From Natribaculum luteum (GTDB taxonomy: Archaea > Halobacteriota > Halobacteria > Halobacteriales > Natrialbaceae), in assembly GCF_023008545.1 (NCBI RefSeq), contig NZ_CP095397.1, positions 1,984,001-2,048,000 of the forward strand: 64,000 nucleotides of DNA, in the 5' to 3' direction. This document shows, in pieces, positions 1 to 8,434 of this stretch. Numbering within the stretch: the stretch's first letter is position 1; the number at the start of each line of letters is the position of its first letter. The notes under the pieces were generated by a model. The model searched no databases. It was given only the letters and a program-made list of their open reading frames with translations, and was not told where the DNA came from. A program made the position numbers and the translations under genes.

Positions 1-1032
1 GAGATCGCGACCTGTCTCGAGTTCGTCGTCGCTGTACGGTTCGCTGATGTACGGCAGGTCCTCGGCGTTGGGCAGGAGGATCGGGCCGTCGAGCTCGAGC
101 CCCTCGATGACCTCGACGTCCATCCGAACGGTTCCGCTGACGTCTGTCGTGTGCAAGGAGAGTTCGCCGTCGCCCTGGTTCGCGTGGAGGTCGCCGACGT
201 AGACGCCCGCGCCGTCGATCTTGACCGGGCAGATTAGCGTCGCACCGGCCCGTACCTCGGAGACGTCCATGTGGCCATCCGTCCGCTGGCCGAGGTCTTC
301 CTCGCTCTCGAGACCCCAGTCGTGGTCGGCTCCGATGAGATACTGCCCGAAGTCGCCGGCGTTGTGCGAGTCCGGCATCTCGACCGGCGGCGTCGTGCCG
401 ACGTTCCCGATGAACGGCCGGAGTCGCCCGAGCGTTCCGGGCATCTCCGAGGGCTCGTAGAGGACGATGGGGTGTTGACGGGAGTTCTCGGGGACGTCCA
501 TCACCTCGTGGGCGTCCTCGGCGAGTTCGTGTGCTGCGTCTTCGTCCATCGTCACGCCGACGGTGTGGTCGTCGTCGAAGGCGACGGTGAAGCCGTACTC
601 GAAGCCAAAGGAGGAGGCGTTCGCGCCACACTCCGCACAGCGGATCGCGTCCTCGCCGGTTCCCTCGACGACCGTCTCCGGCCATTCCGTGCCACACTCG
701 GGACAGCGGTGATCGACGAACGGATCGTCGCCGAACGCCTCCTCCCGTTCGGTCATCGAGCCCGTACTCGTCGCGAGGCTCGTCACCTCGACCTCCCTGA
801 TCGTGAGCGCGACGGCGTCGCCGACCTCGGCGTTCTCGACGCGGATCGGCCGGGTCACCTCGTGGCCGCCGCGGAACTTCGGCGTGATCATCGGTCCCCA
901 GCACGCCGGCGGCGTGTACGTCTCGATCGTTCCACCGTCCGCGACCGTCCCTGCCCACTCCTGGTCCGGACCGACCAGACCGAGCGTGTACTGGTCGACG
1001 AACAGCTCTTGCTGGACTTCTTGTTGTGCCAT
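1..1032 (-). CDS. Acetamidase/formamidase family protein (3' end outside window)
   Basis: This minus-strand gene starts at ATG 1032 and runs off the left edge, leaving 344 codons. The family (FmdA/AmdA) hydrolyses formamide or acetamide to ammonia and the acid in the cytoplasm. The translation shows family-like segments such as GGHEVTRPI near residue 54 and QGDGELSLHTTDVSG in the second half. Two CxxC pairs (C110/C113 and C132/C135) form a probable zinc ribbon inserted in the N-terminal half. The substrate cannot be decided from sequence. No partner gene is adjacent; a palindromic repeat lies just upstream of the start. Confidence 0.85.
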   Translation of the reverse strand, partial: MAQQEVQQELFVDQYTLGLVGPDQEWAGTVADGGTIETYTPPACWGPMITPKFRGGHEVTRPIRVENAEVGDAVALTIREVEVTSLATSTGSMTEREEAFGDDPFVDHRCPECGTEWPETVVEGTGEDAIRCAECGANASSFGFEYGFTVAFDDDHTVGVTMDEDAAHELAEDAHEVMDVPENSRQHPIVLYEPSEMPGTLGRLRPFIGNVGTTPPVEMPDSHNAGDFGQYLIGADHDWGLESEEDLGQRTDGHMDVSEVRAGATLICPVKIDGAGVYVGDLHANQGDGELSLHTTDVSGTVRMDVEVIEGLELDGPILLPNAEDLPYISEPYSDDELETGRDL

Positions 1033-1118
1033 GCCATCACAGGGTAAGGCGGCTGTGAGTATAAAGCGATCAGGTGCCCTCGAGTCGATAGAAATCGTCG
1101 ACGCAAAAACGAGCCGTC

Positions 1119-1198
1119 ATACGGTCTGCTGTAACGATTTCCCGACACAACCCAGTTAGTTCGTGGTTATGCCGGAACTGACGTACAGCGGTCCGTCT
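1119..1198. repeat. Palindromic intergenic repeat, copy A (divergent interior)
   Basis: The left end ATACGGTCTGCTGT (1119-1132) and right end ACAGCGGTCCGTCT (1185-1198) are near-complementary and match the ends of copies at 14414-14495 and 56290-56370. The interior of this copy is unrelated to the other two but has its own small arms, CAGTT and AACTG. It lies between the divergent-side start of the acetamidase gene and the 3' end of purU. I see no coding function. Confidence 0.7.
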
Positions 1199-1278
1199 CA
1201 TACTGCCGGACGTAAGTCGTGAAAGATTCTCGCCGTCCCGGGGTGGCGAGAATCTTCACACAGTTACGTCCGATAGTA

Positions 1279-2229
1279 TCAGTCGTCGTTCGCGACGGCG
1301 CTCCCGATACCGTCGACGGGACGGTCCGGCGTGACCTCGTCGATCTCTCCGGGCAGCCCGAGCTGGTAGTCGTCGCCGTTCTCGCGGACGGTCGTCCGGC
1401 CACGGTGGACCGAGACGTCGCCGTTCAGGTGCAGGCGGACCGCCTCGAGCAGCGCCTCGGCCTCGAGCGGCTGGCCACGGCGTTTGACCTCCGCCAGGTC
1501 GGCGTCGTCGGGGACGTCGAAGGCGCGCTGGGTGATGATCGGCCCCTGATCCAGGTCGGTGGTGACGTAGTGAGCGGTGACGCCGGCGACGCGGACGCCC
1601 TCCTCGATGGCCTGCCGGTAGGCCTCCGCGCCGGGGAACGCGGGCAACAGCGAGGGGTGGACGTTGATGATGCGATCCTCGTAGCGAAAGACCACGTTCG
1701 GGCTGAGGATGCGCATGTACCGCGCGAGGACGATCAGGTCGACGTCGTACTCGGCGAGCAACTCGAGCAGTTTCTCCTCGTCCTGCTGGCCGCCGTCGAT
1801 ACCGATGTCGTGGAACGGGACGTCGTAGTGTTCGGCAAGCGGCTGGAGGTCGTCGTGGTTCCCGATGACGACGCCGATGTCGGCACCGAGGTCGTCGTTG
1901 GCCCAGGCCTCGAACAGCGCCTCGAGGCAGTGGCTCTCTTTCGTGACCAGGACGGCGATCTGCTGGGTCTCGCGGTCCGCGGGGAACCGGACCTGGACGT
2001 CGAGTCCGAGGTCGTCGCCGAGGTCGTGGAGGTCGGCCCGCAGTTTCTCCTCGGTACAGACCATCTCGGCGGTGTCGACGGCCAGGTACATCCGGAAGAC
2101 GCCGTCTCGGACCGCCTGATCCAGGTCCTCGATATTGAGTCCGCGCTCGAACAGGAGGCTCGTCACCCGGGCAACCAGCCCGGTGTCGTCGTCTCCGACG
2201 ACCGTGATCTCGGTGATATCGGTCGTCAT
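1279..2229 (-). CDS. purU: Formyltetrahydrofolate deformylase
   Basis: The enzyme hydrolyses 10-formyl-tetrahydrofolate to formate and tetrahydrofolate in the cytoplasm, balancing one-carbon pools and supplying formate for purine synthesis. The 316-residue protein has an N-terminal ACT domain (about residues 3-85, TEITVVGDDDTGLVARV) and a C-terminal formyltransferase fold (about 90-285) with the family segments NVHPSLLPAFPG, GVTAHYV and DLDQGPII. I chose ATG 2229 over the in-frame GTG 2238 because GGAGG sits seven bases upstream and overlaps the GTG. It is read in the same direction as the CobW cluster but separated from it by 136 bases. purS and purQ lie 3.6 kb away on the other strand. Confidence 0.92.
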   Translation of the reverse strand: MTTDITEITVVGDDDTGLVARVTSLLFERGLNIEDLDQAVRDGVFRMYLAVDTAEMVCTEEKLRADLHDLGDDLGLDVQVRFPADRETQQIAVLVTKESHCLEALFEAWANDDLGADIGVVIGNHDDLQPLAEHYDVPFHDIGIDGGQQDEEKLLELLAEYDVDLIVLARYMRILSPNVVFRYEDRIINVHPSLLPAFPGAEAYRQAIEEGVRVAGVTAHYVTTDLDQGPIITQRAFDVPDDADLAEVKRRGQPLEAEALLEAVRLHLNGDVSVHRGRTTVRENGDDYQLGLPGEIDEVTPDRPVDGIGSAVANDD

Positions 2230-2242
2230 CGCCGCCACCTCC
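2230..2242 (-). promoter_or_regulatory. Shine-Dalgarno site of purU
   Basis: On the minus strand the sequence GGAGGTGGCGGCG directly precedes ATG 2229. The strong GGAGG core is unusual here, where many genes appear leaderless, and it decides the purU start in favour of the ATG. Confidence 0.6.
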
Positions 2243-2365
2243 GCTCGAGCGAAATTCGGAACATCACTCCCTTCTCAAGCCGAGGAGTGCTAAAAGCCCT
2301 GCTTTCTGTGCGAGGTTGGCGACAGTGTGGCACACGATCGAAACGCGCTGGATCGGGAGCGAGAT

Positions 2366-2650
2366 TCAGTCGCGACGGTCGACCGCGTCGACGACGAACG
2401 TCACGTCGAACCGCTCGAGGCCGGTCTGCTCGATCGACTCGACGTCGACTGCCTCGAGCGGAACGCCGTGTTCCTCGAGTTCGTAGCGTAAGTCGTCGAA
2501 GTAGTCGTCCCGACAGCAGGTCGTACAGAAGGGACCCTCGAAGCGGACCCGGAATCGACGGGGCGAGTACTCGAGGACGGTCGCCGTCGCCATCGGCTCT
2601 CGATACCGGTTGTAGCTCTCGACGGCCGTTCGAAGTCGGTCTTCGAGCAC
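2366..2650 (-). CDS. Conserved small protein with CxxCC motif
   Basis: A 94-residue protein starting at GTG 2650; an internal ATG at residue 20 (MATATVLEY) is an alternative start. The central segment RRFRVRFEGPFCTTCCRDDY carries a CxxCC motif that could bind a metal or be redox active, followed by an acidic helix and a C-terminal beta-rich segment ending RFDVTFVVDAV. It is the last gene of a same-strand series led by the CobW GTPase (spacings 2, 35 and 44 bases), so it may share its transcription. I do not recognise a named family; function unknown. Confidence 0.75.
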   Translation of the reverse strand: MLEDRLRTAVESYNRYREPMATATVLEYSPRRFRVRFEGPFCTTCCRDDYFDDLRYELEEHGVPLEAVDVESIEQTGLERFDVTFVVDAVDRRD

Positions 2651-2694
2651 GGGTCGACTACGGCTCGCTGGACCAAGTGCGTCTCGCCGGGCGG

Positions 2695-2952
2695 CTACGC
2701 GAGTTGCTCCGCGCGTCGTCTGAGCGAGCGCTCGATCGTCGTGTCATCGGCCAGCTCGGCCAGCAGCTCGCTGCCGCCGCAGTCGGCGAGTCCCTCGAGC
2801 GCTCGCCTTCGGAACTCGCCGTCGAGCCCGCCCGTTCGGACGACGACCGCGAGGCTCGTCCGGTCACCGCTCGCGACCAGACGGTCGATCGCCGCGTATC
2901 GTTTCTCGCGCTGTACGTTCGTTCGAACCGCAGTCTGGAATGCCGTCGACAT
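2695..2952 (-). CDS. Small HEAT-like helical protein
   Basis: An 85-residue protein starting at ATG 2952; the frame stays open upstream but that extension is the antisense of other genes and looks like low-complexity Arg/Thr/Pro sequence. The body has the alternation of short helices seen in HEAT repeats (segments AAIDRLVASGDR, RRRALEGLADCGG and ELLAELADD). Such repeats usually mediate protein-protein contact. It sits between two other small genes downstream of the CobW GTPase, with 35-base and 44-base gaps, which suggests one operon. No catalytic motif is visible. Confidence 0.75.
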   Translation of the reverse strand: MSTAFQTAVRTNVQREKRYAAIDRLVASGDRTSLAVVVRTGGLDGEFRRRALEGLADCGGSELLAELADDTTIERSLRRRAEQLA

Positions 2953-2987
2953 CTGTTTGCTGGAAGTCGTCTGGTTCGATCGCTGTC

Positions 2988-3182
2988 TCACCGTGCGTCC
3001 TCGAGTGCGACGAACGATCCTTCCTCGGCCGAGATCCACGTTGTCGCCACTCTGGCTGGGATCGACGCGTCGTAGATCGTGCACACGTCGGGAGCGTCCT
3101 CGTATCGCTCGAGGGCGACGCGAGCGTCGGCCGGGAGTCGGTCGTCGCGGTCGGGATCGGGTCGGGATCGACGTGTCGCCAC
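2988..3182 (-). CDS. Small conserved haloarchaeal protein (DUF7511-like)
   Basis: A 64-residue acidic protein starting at ATG 3182, two bases after the stop of the CobW gene, so almost certainly cotranscribed. The C-terminal half contains CTIYDASIPARVATTWISA and EEGSFVALEDAR, a pattern I associate with the small haloarchaeal family DUF7511; the assignment is from memory. No function is known. The tight coupling to CobW suggests a role linked to metal handling, but that is inference only. Confidence 0.75.
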   Translation of the reverse strand: MATRRSRPDPDRDDRLPADARVALERYEDAPDVCTIYDASIPARVATTWISAEEGSFVALEDAR

Positions 3183-3184
3183 GG

Positions 3185-4447
3185 TCAGTCGGCGAGGCCG
3201 ACCTCCTCCTGGGCCTCGGCGTCGGCCTCCTCGTCTGCCTCGGACGGGAGGTCGAACGTCGGGAACGGATCCTCGTAGGTCGTCCAGTCGTCGTCAAGCT
3301 CGGCGTCCGTGAGCAGACACTCCTCGAGGTCTGCCCGGATCGCGTCGTGGTCGAGTTCGGTGCCGATGACGACGAGCATCACGCTCCGGTCGCCCCACTG
3401 CTCGTCCCAGACCTCCTCGAGCTGTGGACTTGCCTCGAGCTGGGCCTGTTGCTCTTCGGGCGGGAGCGCCGCGACCCACTTGCCGCCGGGGCCGACGCGG
3501 ATCGACTTGCCGGCGACGTTGAACGTCAGCGCCTCGTCCTCGCGACTGGCGAGCCAGAAGTGACCTTTCGCGCGGACCACGTTCTCGGGGAACGAGTCGA
3601 GGTAGTCCGCGAATCGCTCGGGGTGGAGCGGACCGCGAGCCTCGAAGACGAGGGAAGTGACGCCGTGTTCCTCCTCGGCGGATTCGTGGGGTTCCTGGAG
3701 CTCTCGAATCCAGCCCGCCGACGTCCGTGCCTCCTCGAAGTCGAACCGGCCCGTGTCGACGATCTCGTCGGGATCGATCACGCCGTGTTCGGTCCGGACG
3801 ATCTCCGCGCGGGGCTGGAGAATCTCGAGCGTCTCTTCGATCTCCTCGAGAGTCGCCTCGTCGACGAGGTCGCACTTGTTGACCACGAGGACGTCACAGA
3901 ACTCGACCTGTTCGACGAGCAGATCGCCGAGGTGTTTCTTCGTGCCGTCGTCGTCGAGGACTTCCTCCGACTCCATCGCCCGACGGAACTGGTGGGCGTC
4001 GACGACGGTGACGGTGGTGTCGAGGTGGCAGTGCTCGAGGGGTTCGATCCCGGTCTCCTCGTAGAACTCGGTGGGGTCGAGGTCCGACTGGTCGAAGCCC
4101 ATAGTGAGCGTCTGGGCGACCGGCAGCGGCTCCGCGACGCCGGTCGACTCGACGACGAGAGCGTCGAACTCCCGCTCGCGTGTGAGTTCGGCGACGGCGT
4201 CGAGCAGGTCGCCGCGAAGCTCACAGCAGATACAGCCGTTCGAGAGTTCGACCAGTTCCTCTTCGTCCTCGGAGATGTCCGAGGATTCGGCGACGAGATC
4301 GGCGTCGACGTTGACCTCGCCCATGTCGTTGACGAGGACGGCGAGGTCGCGGTCGTCGCTCTCGCGCAGGACGTGGTTGAGAACGGTCGTCTTGCCGGCT
4401 CCGAGCGTTCCGGACAGCACCGTGACTGGAATCGAGTGATCGCGCAT
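3185..4447 (-). CDS. CobW/COG0523 family GTP-binding metallochaperone
   Basis: A 420-residue G3E-family GTPase. The Walker A motif GTLGAGKT is at residues 13-20, the metal-binding motif GCICC follows in the first quarter, and NKCD gives guanine specificity. The C-terminal third matches the CobW C-terminal domain (GHFWLASR, AVLPP-like segment AALPPEEQQAQ). Family members load zinc, cobalt or iron into target proteins using GTP. Which metal is served here cannot be read from the sequence. It heads a four-gene minus-strand cluster and starts at ATG 4447, downstream of an AT-rich promoter region. Confidence 0.9.
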   Translation of the reverse strand: MRDHSIPVTVLSGTLGAGKTTVLNHVLRESDDRDLAVLVNDMGEVNVDADLVAESSDISEDEEELVELSNGCICCELRGDLLDAVAELTREREFDALVVESTGVAEPLPVAQTLTMGFDQSDLDPTEFYEETGIEPLEHCHLDTTVTVVDAHQFRRAMESEEVLDDDGTKKHLGDLLVEQVEFCDVLVVNKCDLVDEATLEEIEETLEILQPRAEIVRTEHGVIDPDEIVDTGRFDFEEARTSAGWIRELQEPHESAEEEHGVTSLVFEARGPLHPERFADYLDSFPENVVRAKGHFWLASREDEALTFNVAGKSIRVGPGGKWVAALPPEEQQAQLEASPQLEEVWDEQWGDRSVMLVVIGTELDHDAIRADLEECLLTDAELDDDWTTYEDPFPTFDLPSEADEEADAEAQEEVGLAD

Positions 4448-4562
4448 CCTGTTAATAATAGGGCTGCAGTTTTATTAATTCTTGCTATCTCTATCACAGA
4501 GCTTATTATTGCGGTCGTCGAGGCCGTACACGTCCACCGTCTCCACGGACGGAGCTACAGCA
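4448..4562. promoter_or_regulatory. Divergent AT-rich promoter region
   Basis: This 115-base gap separates the CobW gene (minus) from the FAD protein gene (plus). Bases 4449-4510 are markedly AT-rich for this genome (stretches TTAATAATAG, TTTTATTAATTC, TTATTATTG) and can hold TATA boxes for both directions. I cannot assign individual elements with certainty. Confidence 0.45.
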
Positions 4563-5783
4563 ATGACCACATCCGATCGACCACTCGAGTGTGCCATCGT
4601 CGGCGGCGGCATCCACGGTACGTACCTCGTCCAGCGACTGCTCGAGGACGTGGGCCTCGAGCGTGCGGACGTCGCGATCGTCGACCCCCACGACGGGCTC
4701 CTCGAATCGTTCCGGCGAAAAGCGAGGGCGTGTGAGATGGCCGAACTCCGCTCGACGTTCGTCCACCACGTCGGCACCGATCCGTTCGGCCTCGAGCACT
4801 TCGCCGAGACTCGCGACCGGGAGGACGAACTCCTGCCGACGCCTGGCTACCCCAGACGGCCGTCGCTGTCGCTGTTTCTCGACTACGCCGACGACGTGAT
4901 CGACGGCCACGACCTCGAGGCGCTCCACCGACGGGCGACCGTCGAGACGATCCGCGACGACGGCGAACTGGTTCTCGAGACGACCGACGGCCCGATCCGC
5001 ACCCGCCACTGTGTCCTCGCGATCGGCCACGGTGGGCGGTATCGTCGCCCGACGTGGGCCGACGACGCGGACGCGGTCCACGTCTGGGACGGGTTCGACC
5101 CCGACGAGCGCGCGGACGGGACGGTGATCGTCGGCGGCGGGATCACGGCGGGACAGCTCGCGACCTGCCTGAGCGGACGTGAGCCGGTGACGCTGCTCAC
5201 CCGCCACCCGCTCGAGCGTGCGGTGACGGAGGCCGATCCGCGCTGGATCAACTGGGACCACGTCGAGCGACACCTCCACGCCCACCCGCCGGGTTCGCGG
5301 GCGCGCTACGAGGTCGTCTGCGAGGCGCGCAACGACGCGACCCTCCCGCCGTACCTCCACGACCGTTTCGAGTCAGCCGTCGATGCGGCACGGCTCGCCG
5401 TCCGTCGTGGCGAGGTCGAATCGGCGCGCACCGTCGACGGTCACGTCCGCCTGCTACTCGAAGACGGCGGCTGCGTGACCGGCGACCGGGTCGTCCTCGC
5501 GACAGGCTTCGCGCCGGTGTTCGAGCATCCGTTCGTCGATCGCGTCACCCGGTCGCTCGACCTCGAGCGTGGCTATCGCGGGATGCCCGTTCTCGCCGAC
5601 GAGACGCTCGCGTGGCGACGCGTCGACGGCTCCCGATCGCGGCTGTTCGTCACCGGCGCGCTCGCCGCGGGAACCGTCGGCCCGCTCGCGGGTAACGTCG
5701 CCGGGGCGAGACGCGCGGCCGACCGGATCACGCGAGCGCTCGCAGCCGACGGGCTCGAGGCAGGTATCCACGAACGTGTATGA
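4563..5783 (+). CDS. FAD/NAD(P)-binding oxidoreductase
   Basis: A 406-residue protein starting at ATG 4563; the longer open frame from 4482 would start inside the promoter. Residues 9-22 (CAIVGGGIHGTYL) are an FAD-binding Rossmann motif, and a second GxGxxG-like site, VIVGGGITAGQLA, lies near residue 190. The C-terminal ATGF and final GALAAGTVGPLAGN segments resemble the flavin-containing monooxygenase and lysine/ornithine N-hydroxylase superfamily. Substrate unknown. It is divergent from the CobW gene and 49 bases upstream of purS, which has its own TATA-like element. Confidence 0.8.
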   Translation: MTTSDRPLECAIVGGGIHGTYLVQRLLEDVGLERADVAIVDPHDGLLESFRRKARACEMAELRSTFVHHVGTDPFGLEHFAETRDREDELLPTPGYPRRPSLSLFLDYADDVIDGHDLEALHRRATVETIRDDGELVLETTDGPIRTRHCVLAIGHGGRYRRPTWADDADAVHVWDGFDPDERADGTVIVGGGITAGQLATCLSGREPVTLLTRHPLERAVTEADPRWINWDHVERHLHAHPPGSRARYEVVCEARNDATLPPYLHDRFESAVDAARLAVRRGEVESARTVDGHVRLLLEDGGCVTGDRVVLATGFAPVFEHPFVDRVTRSLDLERGYRGMPVLADETLAWRRVDGSRSRLFVTGALAAGTVGPLAGNVAGARRAADRITRALAADGLEAGIHERV

Positions 5784-5832
5784 CGGAGCGAAGGCGAAAG
5801 CGTTTTTGAGCACGGTTACGGGGTTTCAGGTA

Positions 5833-6084
5833 ATGACCGCCTACACCGCGACGGTGACGGTTCGACTCAAACACGGCGTCCTCGATCCGGAGGCCGAGAC
5901 GACCGCACGCGCACTCGAGCGACTCGGCTTCGAACTCGAGGCGCTGCGCTCGGCGGATCAGTTCGAGATCGACCTCGAGGCAGCGTCGGCCGAGGAGGCC
6001 GGAGAGCGCGCCGACGAGATGGCAGAACGCCTGCTGGCGAACCCGACGATCCACGACTACGACGTCGAGGTCGACGAACGGTAG
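5833..6084 (+). CDS. purS: Phosphoribosylformylglycinamidine synthase subunit PurS
   Basis: An 83-residue protein starting at ATG 5833. PurS is the small structural subunit of the three-part FGAM synthase (PurL, PurQ, PurS), step four of purine synthesis. The typical pattern is visible: VRLKHGVLDPEAET, then ALERLGF and a C-terminal DYDVEV strand. A TATA-like CGTTTTTGAG at 5801-5810 lies 23-32 bases upstream. purQ begins two bases after its stop. PurL is not in this window. Confidence 0.93.
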   Translation: MTAYTATVTVRLKHGVLDPEAETTARALERLGFELEALRSADQFEIDLEAASAEEAGERADEMAERLLANPTIHDYDVEVDER

Positions 6085-6085
6085 G

Positions 6086-6772
6086 ATGACGGTCTCGATC
6101 ATTCGATTCGGCGGTTCGAACTGCGATCGTGACGCCGAACGCGCCCTCGAGCATCTCGGTATCGATGCCGAGATCGTCTGGCACGAGGACGGCCTCCCCG
6201 AGGACACGACGGGGATCGTGCTCCCCGGCGGGTTCTCCTACGGCGACTACCTGCGGGCGGGTGCGATGGCCGCCCGCGCGCCGATCATGGAGGAGGTCCG
6301 CGAGGCCGCAGGCGAGGGCGTCCCCGTCCTCGGCGTCTGCAACGGTGCACAGGTCGGCTGCGAGTCCAGCCTGACCGAGGGGGCGTTCACGACCAACGAG
6401 AGCGCTCGCTTCCAGTGTGAGCCGGTCTACGTGCGCGTCGAACGCGACGACACGCCCTGGACACAGGCCTACGACGAGGGCGACGTCCTCGAGATCCCGA
6501 TCGCCCACGCCGAGGGTCGCTACGAGGTCGACGACGATCGACTGGCGGAACTCGAAGACGAGGATCGGATCCTCTTTCGGTACTGCAACGAGGACGGCGA
6601 GACGACGCCTGAGGCCAACCCGAACGGATCGAAACACGACGTCGCGGGGCTGGTCGGCGACCGCGACACCGTCGCGGTGTTGATGCCCCACCCGGAACGC
6701 GTGACGCTGCCCGACGTCGGCGAGACGGATGGCCAGGGCGTTCTTCGCGGCTTCGAGTACGCGACGAACTGA
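6086..6772 (+). CDS. purQ: Phosphoribosylformylglycinamidine synthase subunit PurQ
   Basis: The glutaminase subunit of FGAM synthase: it releases ammonia from glutamine and channels it to PurL. The 228-residue class I amidotransferase shows the nucleophile C85 in GVCNGAQ, the oxyanion region LPGGFSYGD near residue 46, and the catalytic His-Glu in MPHPER near the C-terminus. It is cotranscribed with purS (one-base gap between stop and start). Confidence 0.95.
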   Translation: MTVSIIRFGGSNCDRDAERALEHLGIDAEIVWHEDGLPEDTTGIVLPGGFSYGDYLRAGAMAARAPIMEEVREAAGEGVPVLGVCNGAQVGCESSLTEGAFTTNESARFQCEPVYVRVERDDTPWTQAYDEGDVLEIPIAHAEGRYEVDDDRLAELEDEDRILFRYCNEDGETTPEANPNGSKHDVAGLVGDRDTVAVLMPHPERVTLPDVGETDGQGVLRGFEYATN

Positions 6773-6789
6773 CCACCACCACCACACTT

Positions 6790-6804
6790 ATTTCCGTTGG
6801 AAAT
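6790..6804. promoter_or_regulatory. Inverted repeat upstream of sensor kinase
   Basis: ATTTCCGTTGGAAAT is a perfect 6-bp inverted repeat with a 3-base spacer. It lies 80 bases before the sensor kinase start and 18 bases after purQ. A near-identical core, TTTCCGTCGGAAA, occurs at 57839-57851 upstream of icd. It could be a regulator site; no regulator is known. Confidence 0.35.
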
Positions 6805-6883
6805 CCAGTTACGTAGTACGGTCGTTCGAGAAGTGGGTGTTCATCTCACGGGTACCACACTGTGAACGAACCGGGAACAAAAG

Positions 6884-8383
6884 ATGCGTGACTCGACTTT
6901 CATCGTCTACGTCGATCCGGCTCCACTCGCCGACGTAGCTCCGACGTTTCGTGACGCCGGTGCGACTGTCGAACACGTCACGACACTCGAGGCGTGTCGT
7001 CGGGTGCTTTCGAAGGCCGACTGCATCGTCTGTGATCGGACCGCCTCTGGGATCGGTAGCGTCGAACTCTGTGAGTGCGTTCGCTCGCGTCGTTCCGACG
7101 TCCCCATCGTCGTGTTCACCGCCGACGGCAGTGAGACGTTTGCTGGCGATGCGATCGCTGCAGGCGCAGACGGGTACGTCCCGAAATCACAGGGAGTCGA
7201 TACGCTCGAGGCGCGGGTCGACGACCTCCTCGCCGACCGGGAAGCGACGACGCCCAGTGACGAACGCGACGGGAAAGACAGGATGGCCGATTTGACGGCC
7301 CTCGATCGACGACGGCGACTGGAACGCGATCGATTCGTCGCCCTCTTCGAGAACGTTCCAGACGCAGTTGCCAGCGTTCGTTACGTCGACGGCGAACCGG
7401 TCGTCGAACGAGTCAACCCCTCGTTCGAGCGGATTTTCGGCTACGGCGAAGGAGAGATCGACGGCGAACCGATCGCGCCGTTCGTCGTCCCGAACGAGCA
7501 GGAGGCTGGATCCGACGTCCTCGAGGATCGGGGTGATCGTGGCGACGTCGTCGACGGCGCGGTAAAACGGCGAACGACCAATGGGTTGCGCGACTTCGAA
7601 CTGCAGACCGTACCGATAGCGAACGACGACGCGACCGACCGAGCGTTCGTCGTCTACACCGACGTCACCCAGTGGAAGCGACGGCAGAAACGCGTCGAGA
7701 TCCTCGACCGGGTGTTGCGCCATGACCTCCGGAACGGTATGAACATCGTCGAGGGCTGTGCCGAGCTGCTCGCGGATGCCGTCGAGGACGACGACCAGGA
7801 GCACCTCGAGACGATCCGTGAGCGGGCGACCGAACTGATCGAACTCGCAGAGAAAACCCGCGCCGTCGAACGCACGCTCGAGCGAAGCGACGCCACCGGC
7901 CCCGTCGACCTCGTCGACAGCGTCGACGCGGCGATCGACCGCCTCGAAGCGAGATATCCCGACGTCGATGTCGCCTGCTCGCTTCCAGACAGAGCTGTCG
8001 CTCAGGCCGACGACCACCTCGAGACGGCCATCTTTCACGTCCTCGAGAACGCGGTCGTTCACAACGATCGGATGGAGCCAGCCGTCGAAGTGACACTCGA
8101 GTGTTCCGACGACGGCGGCCCGTTCGTCCTCTCGATCGCCGACGACGGACCTGGTATTCCAGACGAGGAGCGGGAACTACTCCAGGAGGAAAAAGAGATC
8201 ACACAACTGCACCACGCAAGCGGGCTCGGACTGTGGTTCGTCAACTGGGTCGTCGCCCAGTTCGGCGGGACGATCTCGTTCGAGGACAACGATCCACGGG
8301 GAACGGTCGTCGAGCTTCGCGTTCCGAGAGCCAGCGTCGTGTCCTCACACGCCGTCGGTGAGGGGGCTACCGCCGACGACTGA
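6884..8383 (+). CDS. Receiver-PAS-histidine kinase
   Basis: A 499-residue soluble sensor kinase with no membrane segment. Residues 1-120 are a receiver-like domain with candidate phospho-acceptor D51 and the conserved Lys in GYVPKS; the usual N-terminal acidic pair is incomplete. A PAS domain (about 145-260, segments ALFENVPDAVASV and IFGYGEGEIDG) follows. The dimerisation domain carries H280 in RHDLRN, and the HATPase domain has NAVVHND, DDGPGIP and GLGLWFV. No partner response regulator is adjacent, so the signal and target are unknown. The start is ATG 6884. Confidence 0.9.
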   Translation: MRDSTFIVYVDPAPLADVAPTFRDAGATVEHVTTLEACRRVLSKADCIVCDRTASGIGSVELCECVRSRRSDVPIVVFTADGSETFAGDAIAAGADGYVPKSQGVDTLEARVDDLLADREATTPSDERDGKDRMADLTALDRRRRLERDRFVALFENVPDAVASVRYVDGEPVVERVNPSFERIFGYGEGEIDGEPIAPFVVPNEQEAGSDVLEDRGDRGDVVDGAVKRRTTNGLRDFELQTVPIANDDATDRAFVVYTDVTQWKRRQKRVEILDRVLRHDLRNGMNIVEGCAELLADAVEDDDQEHLETIRERATELIELAEKTRAVERTLERSDATGPVDLVDSVDAAIDRLEARYPDVDVACSLPDRAVAQADDHLETAIFHVLENAVVHNDRMEPAVEVTLECSDDGGPFVLSIADDGPGIPDEERELLQEEKEITQLHHASGLGLWFVNWVVAQFGGTISFEDNDPRGTVVELRVPRASVVSSHAVGEGATADD

Positions 8384-8434
8384 CCGCTCGCGAACTGGCA
8401 GACTCGAGGCGATGTAGCCGCTGGAGGACGTGAG

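Noticed and set aside
1219-4735. Very long plus-strand open frames (over 600 codons) opposite purU and the CobW gene
   Set aside because: They are antisense shadows of acidic high-GC genes; composition is Asp/Val/Arg-biased without domains, while the minus strand shows complete known families.
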